64,000 bases of DNA from the NCBI GenBank assembly GCA_003280085.1, contig QCFY01000004.1, positions 1-64,000 of the forward strand, written 5' to 3'. Origin of the DNA: Prochlorococcus sp. AG-363-O06. GTDB lineage: Bacteria; Cyanobacteriota; Cyanobacteriia; PCC-6307; Cyanobiaceae. How positions within the stretch are numbered: the first letter of the stretch is position 1; each line of letters starts with the position of its first letter. The translations under genes were made by a program, and so were the position numbers. Positions 49,534 through 57,369 of this stretch are shown here, in pieces. The notes under the pieces are model-generated. The model had not been told where the DNA came from. It saw only the letters and a program-made list of their open reading frames with translations, and did not search any database.

Positions 49534-50033
49534 ATTGTATTAATTTACAAGCCTTAGAAAGAGAGGCTTCAAAAGCAGGTTTTTTACTTCGAGTACAAGT
49601 TAGGCGGCCATTAGGGTTGTGGATAATTAGAATTGTTGTTGCAAAGCAGATTGAACCTGAGAAGGTGATTATTTTAGGAGAAATGAAGGCTTGGGCTTAT
49701 TCTTCAATTAATGGTTTTCAGTTGGATACTATGCGCGTTAGCAAAGATTCACCTCCTAGTGTAGGCCATTTGATTTGGACGTCTACTATGGCTTGGGTCT
49801 TAGAGGCTACACCATGCAGGAAAGCACGATTATTAGCTATTAGAGATAACGAAAAACAGAATTTACGCTTGGTGAGATATTTTTCACGAAGAGGTTTCCA
49901 TTCAGTTCGAGAAGTTGGGGCTTCTCCGCTTGATTTGTTATTAAGAATAGTTTGGGGAGGGGCTGGAACATTAATGACAGGTGACTGTAAAGAGGTTCTT
50001 ATGAAAAGCTATCTTTTGTGGCAAAAAATATAG
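49530..50033 (+). CDS. Hypothetical protein with weak GNAT resemblance
   Basis: This 167-residue protein starts with TTG overlapping the trhO stop (TTGA). I do not recognise it with certainty. The segment ARLLAIRDNEKQNLRLVRYFSRRGF looks like the acetyl-CoA binding and alpha-4 region of GNAT enzymes (Gln/Asn then a helix ending in GF). However, the canonical Q/RxxGxG/A loop is not visible. SPPSVGHLIWTSTMAWVLEATP and DLLLRIVWGGAGTLMTGDC are other distinctive stretches. It is the last gene of the lysA operon. Confidence 0.6.
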   Translation: MNCINLQALEREASKAGFLLRVQVRRPLGLWIIRIVVAKQIEPEKVIILGEMKAWAYSSINGFQLDTMRVSKDSPPSVGHLIWTSTMAWVLEATPCRKARLLAIRDNEKQNLRLVRYFSRRGFHSVREVGASPLDLLLRIVWGGAGTLMTGDCKEVLMKSYLLWQKI

Positions 50034-50047
50034 TAATCCTAAAAGGT

Positions 50048-50968
50048 TTAGATATCCGCTGCATGATAACTACTTCTAACTAGAGGCCCACTGCTTACTT
50101 TCTTGAATCCTAGGCTATTAGCTATATCAGCAAAGTGCCTGAAATCTTCTGGCTGCCAATAGTGTTGTACAGGAATATGAGCCAGAGACGGACGTAGGTA
50201 TTGTCCTAGAGTTAGATACTGGCAATCTATTCTACGTAAATCTTCCATTGTTTTAATAACTTCTTCACTGGTTTCCCCTAATCCAAGCATTAGACCTGAT
50301 TTCGTGGGAATTTGAGGGGCAAGTTCCCTTGAGGCTTTTAAAAGCCCAAGTGATCGAGAATATGTAGCCCCACGTCTAACTTCTTTTTGAAGACGCTCTA
50401 CAGTCTCCAGATTGTGGTTAAAGCAAATGGGCCTCATCTTGAGAACTGTACTTAGACGTTGCCTTTGTGCCTTTATTGCCTCTTCTTGATTGGTATACCC
50501 TCCCCAAAAGTCGGGAGTTAATACTTCAATCGCTACATTTGGGTTGGTTTCTCGAATTGCTTTGATGCTTGAACTAAAGAGGCTAGCCCCTTGATCATGT
50601 AGGTCATCACGTGCAACTGATGTAATGACTACATATTTAAGTCCCAATTCTTTGACAGCAGTTGCTAAATGGTTTGCCTCTAATGGATCGATGGCTTGAG
50701 GAGCTTTCCCTTTCTCAACTTGGCAAAAGGCACAGCTTCTCGTACAAATTGACCCGCCTATTAAAAAAGTTGCTGTGCCAGCGGCATAACACTCGCTTCT
50801 ATTGGGACACCTCCCTTCTTCGCATATTGTGTGCAATTTTTGATGTTTAACTAGTCGCTGAACTCTCTCGATATCAGATACTTTCCCAATGGATGGACGA
50901 ATCCATTGAGGAAGTCTTTCCTTTGGAAGGGTGTTGCTGTAAATAGTTTTTTTATTTGTTTGTGGCAT
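50048..50968 (-). CDS. lipA: Lipoyl synthase
   Basis: LipA is a radical-SAM enzyme inserting two sulfurs into octanoyl groups on the E2 and H proteins. Both cluster motifs are present: CEEGRCPNRSEC (auxiliary, near residue 48) and CTRSCAFC (radical SAM, near 77). SVARDDLHDQGA and HNLETVERL follow, and the C-terminus has the conserved SSYHA. Length 306 is usual. It begins 12 nt after recR, forming a recR-lipA pair. Confidence 0.95.
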   Translation of the reverse strand: MPQTNKKTIYSNTLPKERLPQWIRPSIGKVSDIERVQRLVKHQKLHTICEEGRCPNRSECYAAGTATFLIGGSICTRSCAFCQVEKGKAPQAIDPLEANHLATAVKELGLKYVVITSVARDDLHDQGASLFSSSIKAIRETNPNVAIEVLTPDFWGGYTNQEEAIKAQRQRLSTVLKMRPICFNHNLETVERLQKEVRRGATYSRSLGLLKASRELAPQIPTKSGLMLGLGETSEEVIKTMEDLRRIDCQYLTLGQYLRPSLAHIPVQHYWQPEDFRHFADIANSLGFKKVSSGPLVRSSYHAADI

Positions 50969-50980
50969 GACTTTGCTTAG

Positions 50981-51580
50981 CTATTCCATCTTTTGCCGTC
51001 CTTCAAGAGCACGAGTTAGGGTTACATCATCCGCATATTCAAGCTCACTTCCAACGGGAAGTCCGTAAGCTATTCTAGTTACACTAGTAAATGGCTTTAG
51101 AAGTCTCGCTAGGTATAAGCTTGTGGTATCCCCTTCAACGCTTGGTGTAAGGGCAAGTATTACTTCCTTTGTAGAGGTTTGATCGACTCTTTTAATAAGG
51201 CTAGGAATTTGCAGCATTTCAGGCCCAATTCCATCCATAGGAGAAATTAGTCCGCCGAGTACATGGTAGTGGCCTTTGAACTCTCTTGTACGTTCAAGTG
51301 CAATTAAGTCTCGGGAGTCTGCTACTACGCAGATTAGGTCTTTAATTCGTTGAGGATTACGACAAATTTCACATTCATCAGCTTCACTTAAATGAAAGCA
51401 ACTTTTGCACTGTCCCACCTTGGTCCTTGCTTCAAGTAGAGCCTTTGAAAATTCATGAATTTTGTGTTCTGGTTGCCGCAGTAAATGCAAAGCAAGCCTT
51501 TGGGCAGTTCTTGGACCAATGCCAGGTAGTTGTTCGAAGTGGTCTATCAGTCGAGAAAGAGGTCTTGTAAAGCTGCTCAG
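50981..51580 (-). CDS. recR: Recombination protein RecR (unusual start)
   Basis: RecR works with RecO (and RecF) to load RecA on gapped DNA. The C4 zinc finger [16 protein letters not shown] and the Toprim domain ([27 protein letters not shown]) are clear. The conserved N-terminal helix-hairpin-helix [20 protein letters not shown] is encoded upstream of the first standard start. The only ATG/GTG/TTG in frame is TTG at 51490, which would cut this domain off. The CTG at 51580 gives 199 residues, the normal RecR length, so I list it from there. A frameshift or base error cannot be excluded. Confidence 0.85.
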   Translation of the reverse strand: MSSFTRPLSRLIDHFEQLPGIGPRTAQRLALHLLRQPEHKIHEFSKALLEARTKVGQCKSCFHLSEADECEICRNPQRIKDLICVVADSRDLIALERTREFKGHYHVLGGLISPMDGIGPEMLQIPSLIKRVDQTSTKEVILALTPSVEGDTTSLYLARLLKPFTSVTRIAYGLPVGSELEYADDVTLTRALEGRQKME

Positions 51581-51698
51581 GGTCTTTAGTGCAGTTGATC
51601 TGAATTCAAGTATTTTAAGACTAAAAATTTGAAATTTAAAAACTCTTCCCAGTCATCAGGAGATTCCGGCAGAATAGTAAATGTGTAAAGGTTGACCT

Positions 51699-52256
51699 AT
51701 GGTCAAAAAACTTCGTTTTTCATTGAGAGCTCTTTTCTCTATTCTGCTTGCCTTGGTTGTCACTGCTTGCTCTGCAAGCGGTACTTCGGGCTTGAACTCA
51801 TTCCAAAGCCCAGATGGCCGTTATGCTTTTCTTTATCCAAATGGTTGGACTCGTGTTGCAGTCGAGGGTGGGCCTGCCGTAGTTTTTCACGATTTGATTA
51901 ATAGTGATGAAACGCTTAGCTTGGTAGTGTCAAAGGTTGAGAATTCGGTGCTTTTAGAGGGTCTTGGAAGTCCTGAGACTGTGGGAGAACGATTAGTGAA
52001 AGAAGTTATTGCGCCTGAAGGTGCAGGAAGAGACGTTGAATTATTGGATGCAAAAGAGCGAGATGCATCTGGCCACACTTTTTATGATTTGGAGTATTCA
52101 GTTCATCTTGAGGATCGAGATAGACATGAAATAGCAACCTTGGTAATCGATAGAGGATATTTATATACATTGGCAACTAGTACTAATCAGCAAAGATGGC
52201 CTAAAGTTAAGGACCTTTTTAATCGCGTAATCGAATCGTTTACATTCTTGATCTGA
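51699..52256 (+). CDS. psbP: Photosystem II PsbP-like lipoprotein (CyanoP)
   Basis: CyanoP is a lumenal lipoprotein of photosystem II, thought to act in its assembly. The 185-residue protein has a signal peptide with lipobox VVTACSAS (lipidated Cys at about 25). PsbP strands follow, such as FQSPDGRYAFLYPNGW, VVFHDLINSDETLSLVVSKV and LATSTNQQRWPKVKDLF near the C-terminus. The length suits the PsbP fold. Its last codons sit in one arm of a 20-bp inverted repeat. Confidence 0.93.
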   Translation: MVKKLRFSLRALFSILLALVVTACSASGTSGLNSFQSPDGRYAFLYPNGWTRVAVEGGPAVVFHDLINSDETLSLVVSKVENSVLLEGLGSPETVGERLVKEVIAPEGAGRDVELLDAKERDASGHTFYDLEYSVHLEDRDRHEIATLVIDRGYLYTLATSTNQQRWPKVKDLFNRVIESFTFLI

Positions 52257-52290
52257 GTAATATCCTATTTCTCAGATCAAGAATGTAAAC
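52238..52290. terminator. 20-bp perfect inverted repeat at convergent gene ends
   Basis: The 20 bases from 52238 (GTTTACATTC, then TTGATCTGAG) repeat exactly in inverted orientation at 52271-52290, with a 13-nt loop. One arm contains the end of psbP (stop at 52256) and the other the end of the ABC gene (stop at 52277). The RNA hairpin would be strong in both directions, but neither side has a U-tract, so its action as a terminator is inferred. Confidence 0.6.
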
Positions 52291-54121
52291 CAGCTTGAAC
52301 TTGCCACAAGTCTTTATAGGCCCCATTCTTACTTAGAAGTTGTTCATGACTTCCTCTTTCGATAATTTTTCCCTGACTCATTACTATAATTTTATTAGCG
52401 TTTCTTACTGTGCTTAATCTATGAGCAATTATTATAGTTGTTCTTTTACTTGCAAGTTTAATTAAGGATCTTTGAATTGCTGCTTCTGTTTCATTGTCAA
52501 CTGCAGCTGTAGCTTCATCCAGAATAAGAATGGGTGCATTTTTTATAATTGCTCTAGCAAGCGCTATTCTTTGCCTTTGCCCTCCAGATAACCTTTGACC
52601 TCTTTCTCCAACAAGTGTATCGTATTTATTTGGCAAATCATTTATAAATGAAGCTGCTTCTGCAAACTCTGCTGCTTCTTCAATTGATGCTTGGGAAGCA
52701 TTCTCACACCCGTAAGCAATATTTTCTTTAATCGTGCCATGAAATAGGTAAAATTCTTGACTTACTAGAGCTATGCACTTCCGAAGATCTTTTAGATGAT
52801 AATCCTCTATTGAAGTATTATCAATTAAGATTCTTCCGGCATTAATTGAATAAAGTCTTAAAAGTAATTTTGCAATTGTACTTTTTCCTGATCCAGTTGC
52901 ACCAACTATTCCAAGAGTAGATCCAGCTGGTATAGTTAGACTAAAGCCATTAAATATATTTTCTCGGCCTATATAATTGAATCCAATATTATCGAATTTA
53001 ATTTCTCCATTTACATCCTTTCTATTAATACGTTCCAACCCCCCAGAGATCATGACTGGCTTGTCTATGAGGTCTAAAACACGATTTGTCGACGCCATCG
53101 AACGTTGGTATTCATCTAATGTATTTCCTAAAGTTGTCAAAGGCCAGAGGAGCCGTTGCGTTATAAAAACAAGAAAGCTATATGTGCCTACTGTCATATT
53201 TCCTTGCCAAGCCTGTAGCCCTCCGATTAATAGTATTGCAAGAAAAGCAAATAATATTGCAAATCGTATTAAGGGAATAAATGCAGCAGATAAATTGATG
53301 GCTCTCTGATTACTTCTTCTATAAGATTCACTATCTCTTTCAATCCTATTTAATTCCAATATTTCAGTTGTATAGCTTTTTATGGTAAGCATCCCTCCTA
53401 TATTGTTACTTAGCCGGGCTGCTAAATCACCAGCCTTTTCTCTTACTTCTTTATATCTAGGTCTTAATTTTTTTTGAAATCCTATTGAACCCCAAAGTAT
53501 TATTGGTATTGGCAGAAATGCAAGTAATGCAACACCAGGAGCTAATATTGCCATAGCTCCTCCTACTAGTAATACTGTTACTATTAGCTGAAGTATTTGA
53601 TTAGCTCCGTGGTCTAGAAATCTCTCTAGTTGATTGACATCATCATTGAGAATCGCAAGCAACCTACCAGTACTATCTTGTTCGAAGAAGGCCATCTCTA
53701 GCTTTTGAAGATGCTTGTAAGCCTTGATTCTTAGATTGTGTTGTGTTTTTTGAGCTAGATTTCGCCAAAGTACGCCATATAGGTATTCGAATAATGATTC
53801 GGCAGTCCAAATAAAAAATGATAGGAATGCTATTACTCCTAATTGGCTTGGTACCCCGGAAAACCCATGCTTTCCTAACCACGATGTTTGTTCGTTAACA
53901 ACAACATCAACGGATAGGCCTATTAATACAGGTGGTGCTAAATCAAAGAATTTGTTTAGGACTGAACAGCTTGCTGCAGAGATGACAAGCTTTCGCTCAC
54001 TTCTTAGGTTGCTAAGAAGTCTTAGTAAGGCACTTTTATCCGTTTTTACTGGGGTTCTCATAGGGTATGTAGAAAAAGTTTGGAAGTTGCTAGGTAATAA
54101 CTTTTGCTTTATTTGACTCAA
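52277..54121 (-). CDS. ABC transporter, fused permease and ATPase (MsbA-like exporter)
   Basis: This is a homodimeric type IV exporter of 614 residues. Six membrane helices span about 40-320. The nucleotide-binding domain has Walker A VGATGSGKSTIAKLLL, the Q-loop in VSQEFYLFHG, the signature LSGGQRQRIALARA, Walker B ILILDEATAAVD and the H-loop IIAHRLSTVR. The substrate is unknown; lipids or lipopolysaccharide precursors are common for this group. The first start is TTG at 54121; the ATG at 54061 (MRTPVKTDKS) is an alternative. It converges on psbP. Confidence 0.9.
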   Translation of the reverse strand: MSQIKQKLLPSNFQTFSTYPMRTPVKTDKSALLRLLSNLRSERKLVISAASCSVLNKFFDLAPPVLIGLSVDVVVNEQTSWLGKHGFSGVPSQLGVIAFLSFFIWTAESLFEYLYGVLWRNLAQKTQHNLRIKAYKHLQKLEMAFFEQDSTGRLLAILNDDVNQLERFLDHGANQILQLIVTVLLVGGAMAILAPGVALLAFLPIPIILWGSIGFQKKLRPRYKEVREKAGDLAARLSNNIGGMLTIKSYTTEILELNRIERDSESYRRSNQRAINLSAAFIPLIRFAILFAFLAILLIGGLQAWQGNMTVGTYSFLVFITQRLLWPLTTLGNTLDEYQRSMASTNRVLDLIDKPVMISGGLERINRKDVNGEIKFDNIGFNYIGRENIFNGFSLTIPAGSTLGIVGATGSGKSTIAKLLLRLYSINAGRILIDNTSIEDYHLKDLRKCIALVSQEFYLFHGTIKENIAYGCENASQASIEEAAEFAEAASFINDLPNKYDTLVGERGQRLSGGQRQRIALARAIIKNAPILILDEATAAVDNETEAAIQRSLIKLASKRTTIIIAHRLSTVRNANKIIVMSQGKIIERGSHEQLLSKNGAYKDLWQVQAGLHS

Positions 54122-54198
54122 AATCCATCAGATCTTTAATTAGTTCTCTATTCATGTGTTTTCGTGGCTAGAAAATAATTATCGCTTAAGGAGCATTG

Positions 54199-54405
54199 AT
54201 GTCCCGTTCTAGAGCCTCTAATAGGTTTAATCGGTTTGCCGCTAAAAAGCGCAGAGAAGCTCTCCGATCTTCAGTTCCAGGACTTTCTGAAGGCTCCCAT
54301 AAGCAACTAAGCCCTATCAGTGACGCCCACAAGCTTCTTGACAATGCTTTGTGTAAAGAGCTTTTAATAGACTTGATGGAGCCCCAAGTTGATGAAAATA
54401 CTTGA
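54199..54405 (+). CDS. Small basic hypothetical protein
   Basis: This 68-residue protein has a strongly basic N-terminal half (RSRASNRFNRFAAKKRREAL) and an acidic helical C-terminal half (DNALCKELLIDLMEPQVDEN). The ATG at 54199 has the ribosome site AAGGAG about 6 nt upstream, one of the best in the window, so it is very likely translated. I recognise no family. A nucleic-acid-binding role is only suggested by charge. It diverges from the ABC exporter and converges on the RRM gene. Confidence 0.75.
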   Translation: MSRSRASNRFNRFAAKKRREALRSSVPGLSEGSHKQLSPISDAHKLLDNALCKELLIDLMEPQVDENT

Positions 54406-54469
54406 GGCTGAGCAGGTTTCTAAGTACTCAGTTGCTTGGTTTTTAGATTCTTAAAGGGCTAATTCCAAC

Positions 54470-54748
54470 TCACCCGTTATTAAAATTGCGATTTCCTCCA
54501 GATCTCTCTCTAGGAGTAGCTTTATTTACCCTGATATTTCGTCCCATCCATTCAACCTCTTGAAGATCATCTATTGCTTTTTGCTCGTCTGAATCATTGA
54601 CCATTTCTACAAAGGCAAAACCACGCTTCCTGCCAGTGTCACGTTCAATAGGGAGAGTGCATTGTTTTACTTCTCCATATTGACTGAAAAGATTCAGTAA
54701 GTCTTCTTGCTCTGCTTGGAAGGATAAGTTTCCTATGTAGATGGTCAT
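54470..54748 (-). CDS. rbp: RRM-type RNA-binding protein
   Basis: This 92-residue cyanobacterial Rbp has a single RNA-recognition motif: RNP2 IYIGNL at residues 3-8 and RNP1 KRGFAFVEM near 41-49, with a short Gly/Asn/Arg tail (RERSGGNRNFNNG). Such proteins are cold-induced and bind mRNA, including transcripts destined for thylakoids. The 336-nt upstream space (54749-55084) may be a long 5' leader. Confidence 0.95.
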   Translation of the reverse strand: MTIYIGNLSFQAEQEDLLNLFSQYGEVKQCTLPIERDTGRKRGFAFVEMVNDSDEQKAIDDLQEVEWMGRNIRVNKATPRERSGGNRNFNNG

Positions 54749-55084
54749 TCCTAAGGGGACAGATGGGGTGAGATCAGAAGGCCTTAGTCCGAAAAGGAAA
54801 ACCCTTAAGTACTTGGCTTTACACCAAGCTTATAGGAATCTAGCCATTTGGAGACTTTTGAAGGGGCTGATTAGCATCTAAGTTACAGGTTTGTTTGTTT
54901 TGCTATTTGGAAATGCTGATAATTAAGTTGCTTTATGATTTCCTGCAGAGTGTTTCTCTTGATAATTCTTAGAACTATTTCGCGATTTGTGTCTATTAAG
55001 TAACCCATGATTTACAAACTAACTTTACTTTTGCTTTTGATATAATTCTATTTTGACCATCTTTCTAAAGATTAAATAATTCTT
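54749..55084. other. Intergenic region upstream of the RRM gene
   Basis: These 336 nt lie between the RRM gene and the small secreted-protein gene, both on the minus strand. On that strand a small hairpin CTTGG/CCAAG (5-bp stem at about 54811-54829) lies in the likely leader. No ORF, tRNA or clear terminator is visible. A promoter for the RRM gene is expected here. Confidence 0.4.
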
Positions 55085-55384
55085 TTAGAGCTGGAAGATC
55101 CTGGTAGCCTTTTCTTTGCAGCTTTTTTTTGCTATGGCTATGGACTGTCCACTTCTAACTTGTTTAAGAAAGCACTTGCATGTATAGATTCCCATTCCAG
55201 AAGGCAATGAAAGACTAGAATTCTCCATCTGCTTTTTGAAATTTCTAAGACATATTCTTTTCAGAATACCAGTCTGCTCATTTGTATTTAAATTCTTATT
55301 ATATTCATCATGTTTTATTTTAATGCTGGAAGATGTGTTTGCTATTATCAATAGATTGCTGTAAATAACTAATAGTTTAATCAT
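55085..55384 (-). CDS. Small secreted cysteine-containing protein, coupled to DEAD-box gene
   Basis: This 99-residue protein starts with ATG inside the stop of the DEAD-box helicase gene (ATGA), so the two are co-translated. A short N-terminal hydrophobic segment (IKLLVIYSNLLIIANTS) could be a signal peptide. The C-terminal part has GIYTCKCFLKQVRSGQSI and KKSCKEKA, a CxC...C pattern that may bind metal or form disulfides. I recognise no named family. The coupling strongly suggests that it is expressed; the function is unknown. Confidence 0.62.
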   Translation of the reverse strand: MIKLLVIYSNLLIIANTSSSIKIKHDEYNKNLNTNEQTGILKRICLRNFKKQMENSSLSLPSGMGIYTCKCFLKQVRSGQSIAIAKKSCKEKATRIFQL

Positions 55385-57225
55385 GAGGTTTTTTGGATCT
55401 GTAACTCTCTATTCATTACTCTTAGTTTCTTGAGGTCTCTAAAGGTTTTTTCTGGCATTCCTTTAGGGAGGTCTACGAAGCTGTAACAGTCGAAAATATG
55501 AATTCTGCCAATCATTCTTCCTTGAATTCCAGTTTCATTGGCAATTGCGCCAACAAGATTTCCAGGCTTGACTCTGTCACGATGCCCAACCTCAACTCGG
55601 AATCTATCCATGTTTTCTTCAGGTGGACTAATTGGCCTATCATTTCTTCTCCGATAATTTTGTCCGTTTTCTCTTGAGTCTGTGCGACGCGACCTGGGGC
55701 TTGGCTGTCTTAGCCAATTTTCATCACCTTGTGCAAGTAGTGGAGATGGACCAATTGCAAGATTAACCGCTGCCAAAGCCAGTCCTTCAGGATCTAGATT
55801 TAGTTCCTCACTGAGTTTCTGCAGTAAGTCTTTAATTAGGTCTGTTTCCTCTTCATGATCCCTCCCGGTAACTGCTGCTTTAGATAATTTGGCTTGCAAT
55901 CTGTCAAGGCGGCTTTGATTGATAGCAGCATTATTGGGTATTTCCATTTGTTCTATTGGTTGTCCAACAGCTCTTTCTAGGCTTCTAATAAAGCGCTTTT
56001 CTCTATGATTAACAAATAAAATTGCCTCTCCACTTCTGCCTGCGCGTCCTGTACGACCAATTCTGTGAACATACGCTTCGGTATCAAATGGGATGTCGTA
56101 ATTTATTACCAAGCCAATCCTTTCAACATCAAGTCCTCTTGCAGCAACATCTGTTGCTACAAGGATATTGACACCTCCTTTTCTTAGTCGTTCTACAGTC
56201 CTTTCACGCTGTGTTTGTGCGACATCACCGTTTAACACGGCAACATTATATCCTGACGACTCTAATACTTCGGCAATAGTAAGAGTTATTACCTTTGTAC
56301 GTGCAAAAACAATGACGCCTATTGATTCATCTGCTTCTACTTCTAAAACTCTTTTTAAAATTTCTAGCTTGTGACCACTTTGTAGAGTTATAAATCTCTG
56401 ATTAATGGGATGAGACTCCTGAGGTCGTTTCTTTATGATTATTTCTGCAGGGTCATTGAGATATTTCTTTGAAAGCTTTCTTATCTCAGATGGCATGGTT
56501 GCTGAGAACAGTACCATCTGTCGATTTTCTGGTAATTGTTCGAGGATCCATTCAACATCGTCAATAAATCCCATCCTTAGCATCTCATCAGCTTCATCAA
56601 GAACCAAGCTGGTTAGTTCATTCGTTCTAAAAGTGCCTTGCCGAATATGGTCCATAACTCTTCCCGGTGTTCCAACAACTACGTCAACTCCTTTTTTTAG
56701 AGCATAAATTTGGGATCGAAAGTCCGCACCGCCGTAAACGGCAAGTATTTTTAAATCAGGATGTCCCGCTGCGTAGTCTTTAAATGAATCTGCTACTTGC
56801 ATAGCTAGTTCACGTGTTGGAGCAAGAACTAATACCTTTGGGTTATTCCCATTCTTTTCAAGCCTTTCAAGAATTGGAAGTGCAAATGCTGCTGTTTTTC
56901 CTGTTCCAGTCTGGGCTTGACCAACAAGATCACGGCCTAGCATTAACTCAGGGAAAGCAGCTTTCTGAATAGGAGAAGGCTCTGTATAGCCTTTTTTCTC
57001 GATAGTTTTAAGTAATGCGGTGCTAAACCCAAATCCACTAAATCCTTTTAGTGTGTTTTCTTCTTTTTTAGATCCAGTGGTTTCTACATCTTCTTTGGGA
57101 TCTGAACTCTCTTCTTTTATTTCTAAATCCATGGAAGAAATATTTCTTTCACTGGATTTTGAGATCTCTGACAGTGGGAGATCGTCTGGGCACGATTTCA
57201 CCGCGTCCGCTTTTGCCTTTTTCAT
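55381..57225 (-). CDS. deaD: DEAD-box ATP-dependent RNA helicase
   Basis: This 614-residue RNA helicase resembles CsdA/DeaD and the cyanobacterial CrhR. An acidic disordered N-terminus (1-65) precedes the Q motif PSPIQKAAFP. Motif I AQTGTGKTAAFALP, DEADEMLRMGF, SAT in LFSATMPSEI, and motif VI HRIGRTGRAGRSG are intact. A Ser/Arg-rich linker (PSPRSRRTDSRENG) leads to a C-terminal DbpA-type RNA-binding domain (RVEVGHRDRVKPGNLVGAIA). It should remodel structured RNA, ribosome assembly intermediates or cold-stabilised mRNA. Confidence 0.95.
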   Translation of the reverse strand: MKKAKADAVKSCPDDLPLSEISKSSERNISSMDLEIKEESSDPKEDVETTGSKKEENTLKGFSGFGFSTALLKTIEKKGYTEPSPIQKAAFPELMLGRDLVGQAQTGTGKTAAFALPILERLEKNGNNPKVLVLAPTRELAMQVADSFKDYAAGHPDLKILAVYGGADFRSQIYALKKGVDVVVGTPGRVMDHIRQGTFRTNELTSLVLDEADEMLRMGFIDDVEWILEQLPENRQMVLFSATMPSEIRKLSKKYLNDPAEIIIKKRPQESHPINQRFITLQSGHKLEILKRVLEVEADESIGVIVFARTKVITLTIAEVLESSGYNVAVLNGDVAQTQRERTVERLRKGGVNILVATDVAARGLDVERIGLVINYDIPFDTEAYVHRIGRTGRAGRSGEAILFVNHREKRFIRSLERAVGQPIEQMEIPNNAAINQSRLDRLQAKLSKAAVTGRDHEEETDLIKDLLQKLSEELNLDPEGLALAAVNLAIGPSPLLAQGDENWLRQPSPRSRRTDSRENGQNYRRRNDRPISPPEENMDRFRVEVGHRDRVKPGNLVGAIANETGIQGRMIGRIHIFDCYSFVDLPKGMPEKTFRDLKKLRVMNRELQIQKTS

Positions 57226-57238
57226 CTAAATAGGGGTT

Positions 57239-57263
57239 GCCTGACTAACCCTTCAAATCAGGC
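57239..57263 (-). promoter_or_regulatory. Hairpin in the 5' leader of deaD
   Basis: On the minus strand GCCTGA (57263-57258) and TCAGGC (57244-57239) can pair as a 6-bp stem with a 13-nt loop, about 14 nt before the deaD ATG. It is downstream of recD, but lacks the U-tract of a terminator, so a leader structure is more likely. Confidence 0.4.
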
Positions 57264-57369
57264 AGACAACTTCCAATCGGTATTTAACCGCCCTTTGTTG
57301 GTCGCCCTTTTAAAGGTGATTTTAATTTATCATTTTAAGTTAACCCATTATGGAATTCAATAATTTTCT

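Noticed and set aside
57239-57263. Hairpin upstream of deaD as a terminator for recD
   Set aside because: The stem is only 6 bp and is not followed by a U-tract, so a leader structure of deaD is the better reading.
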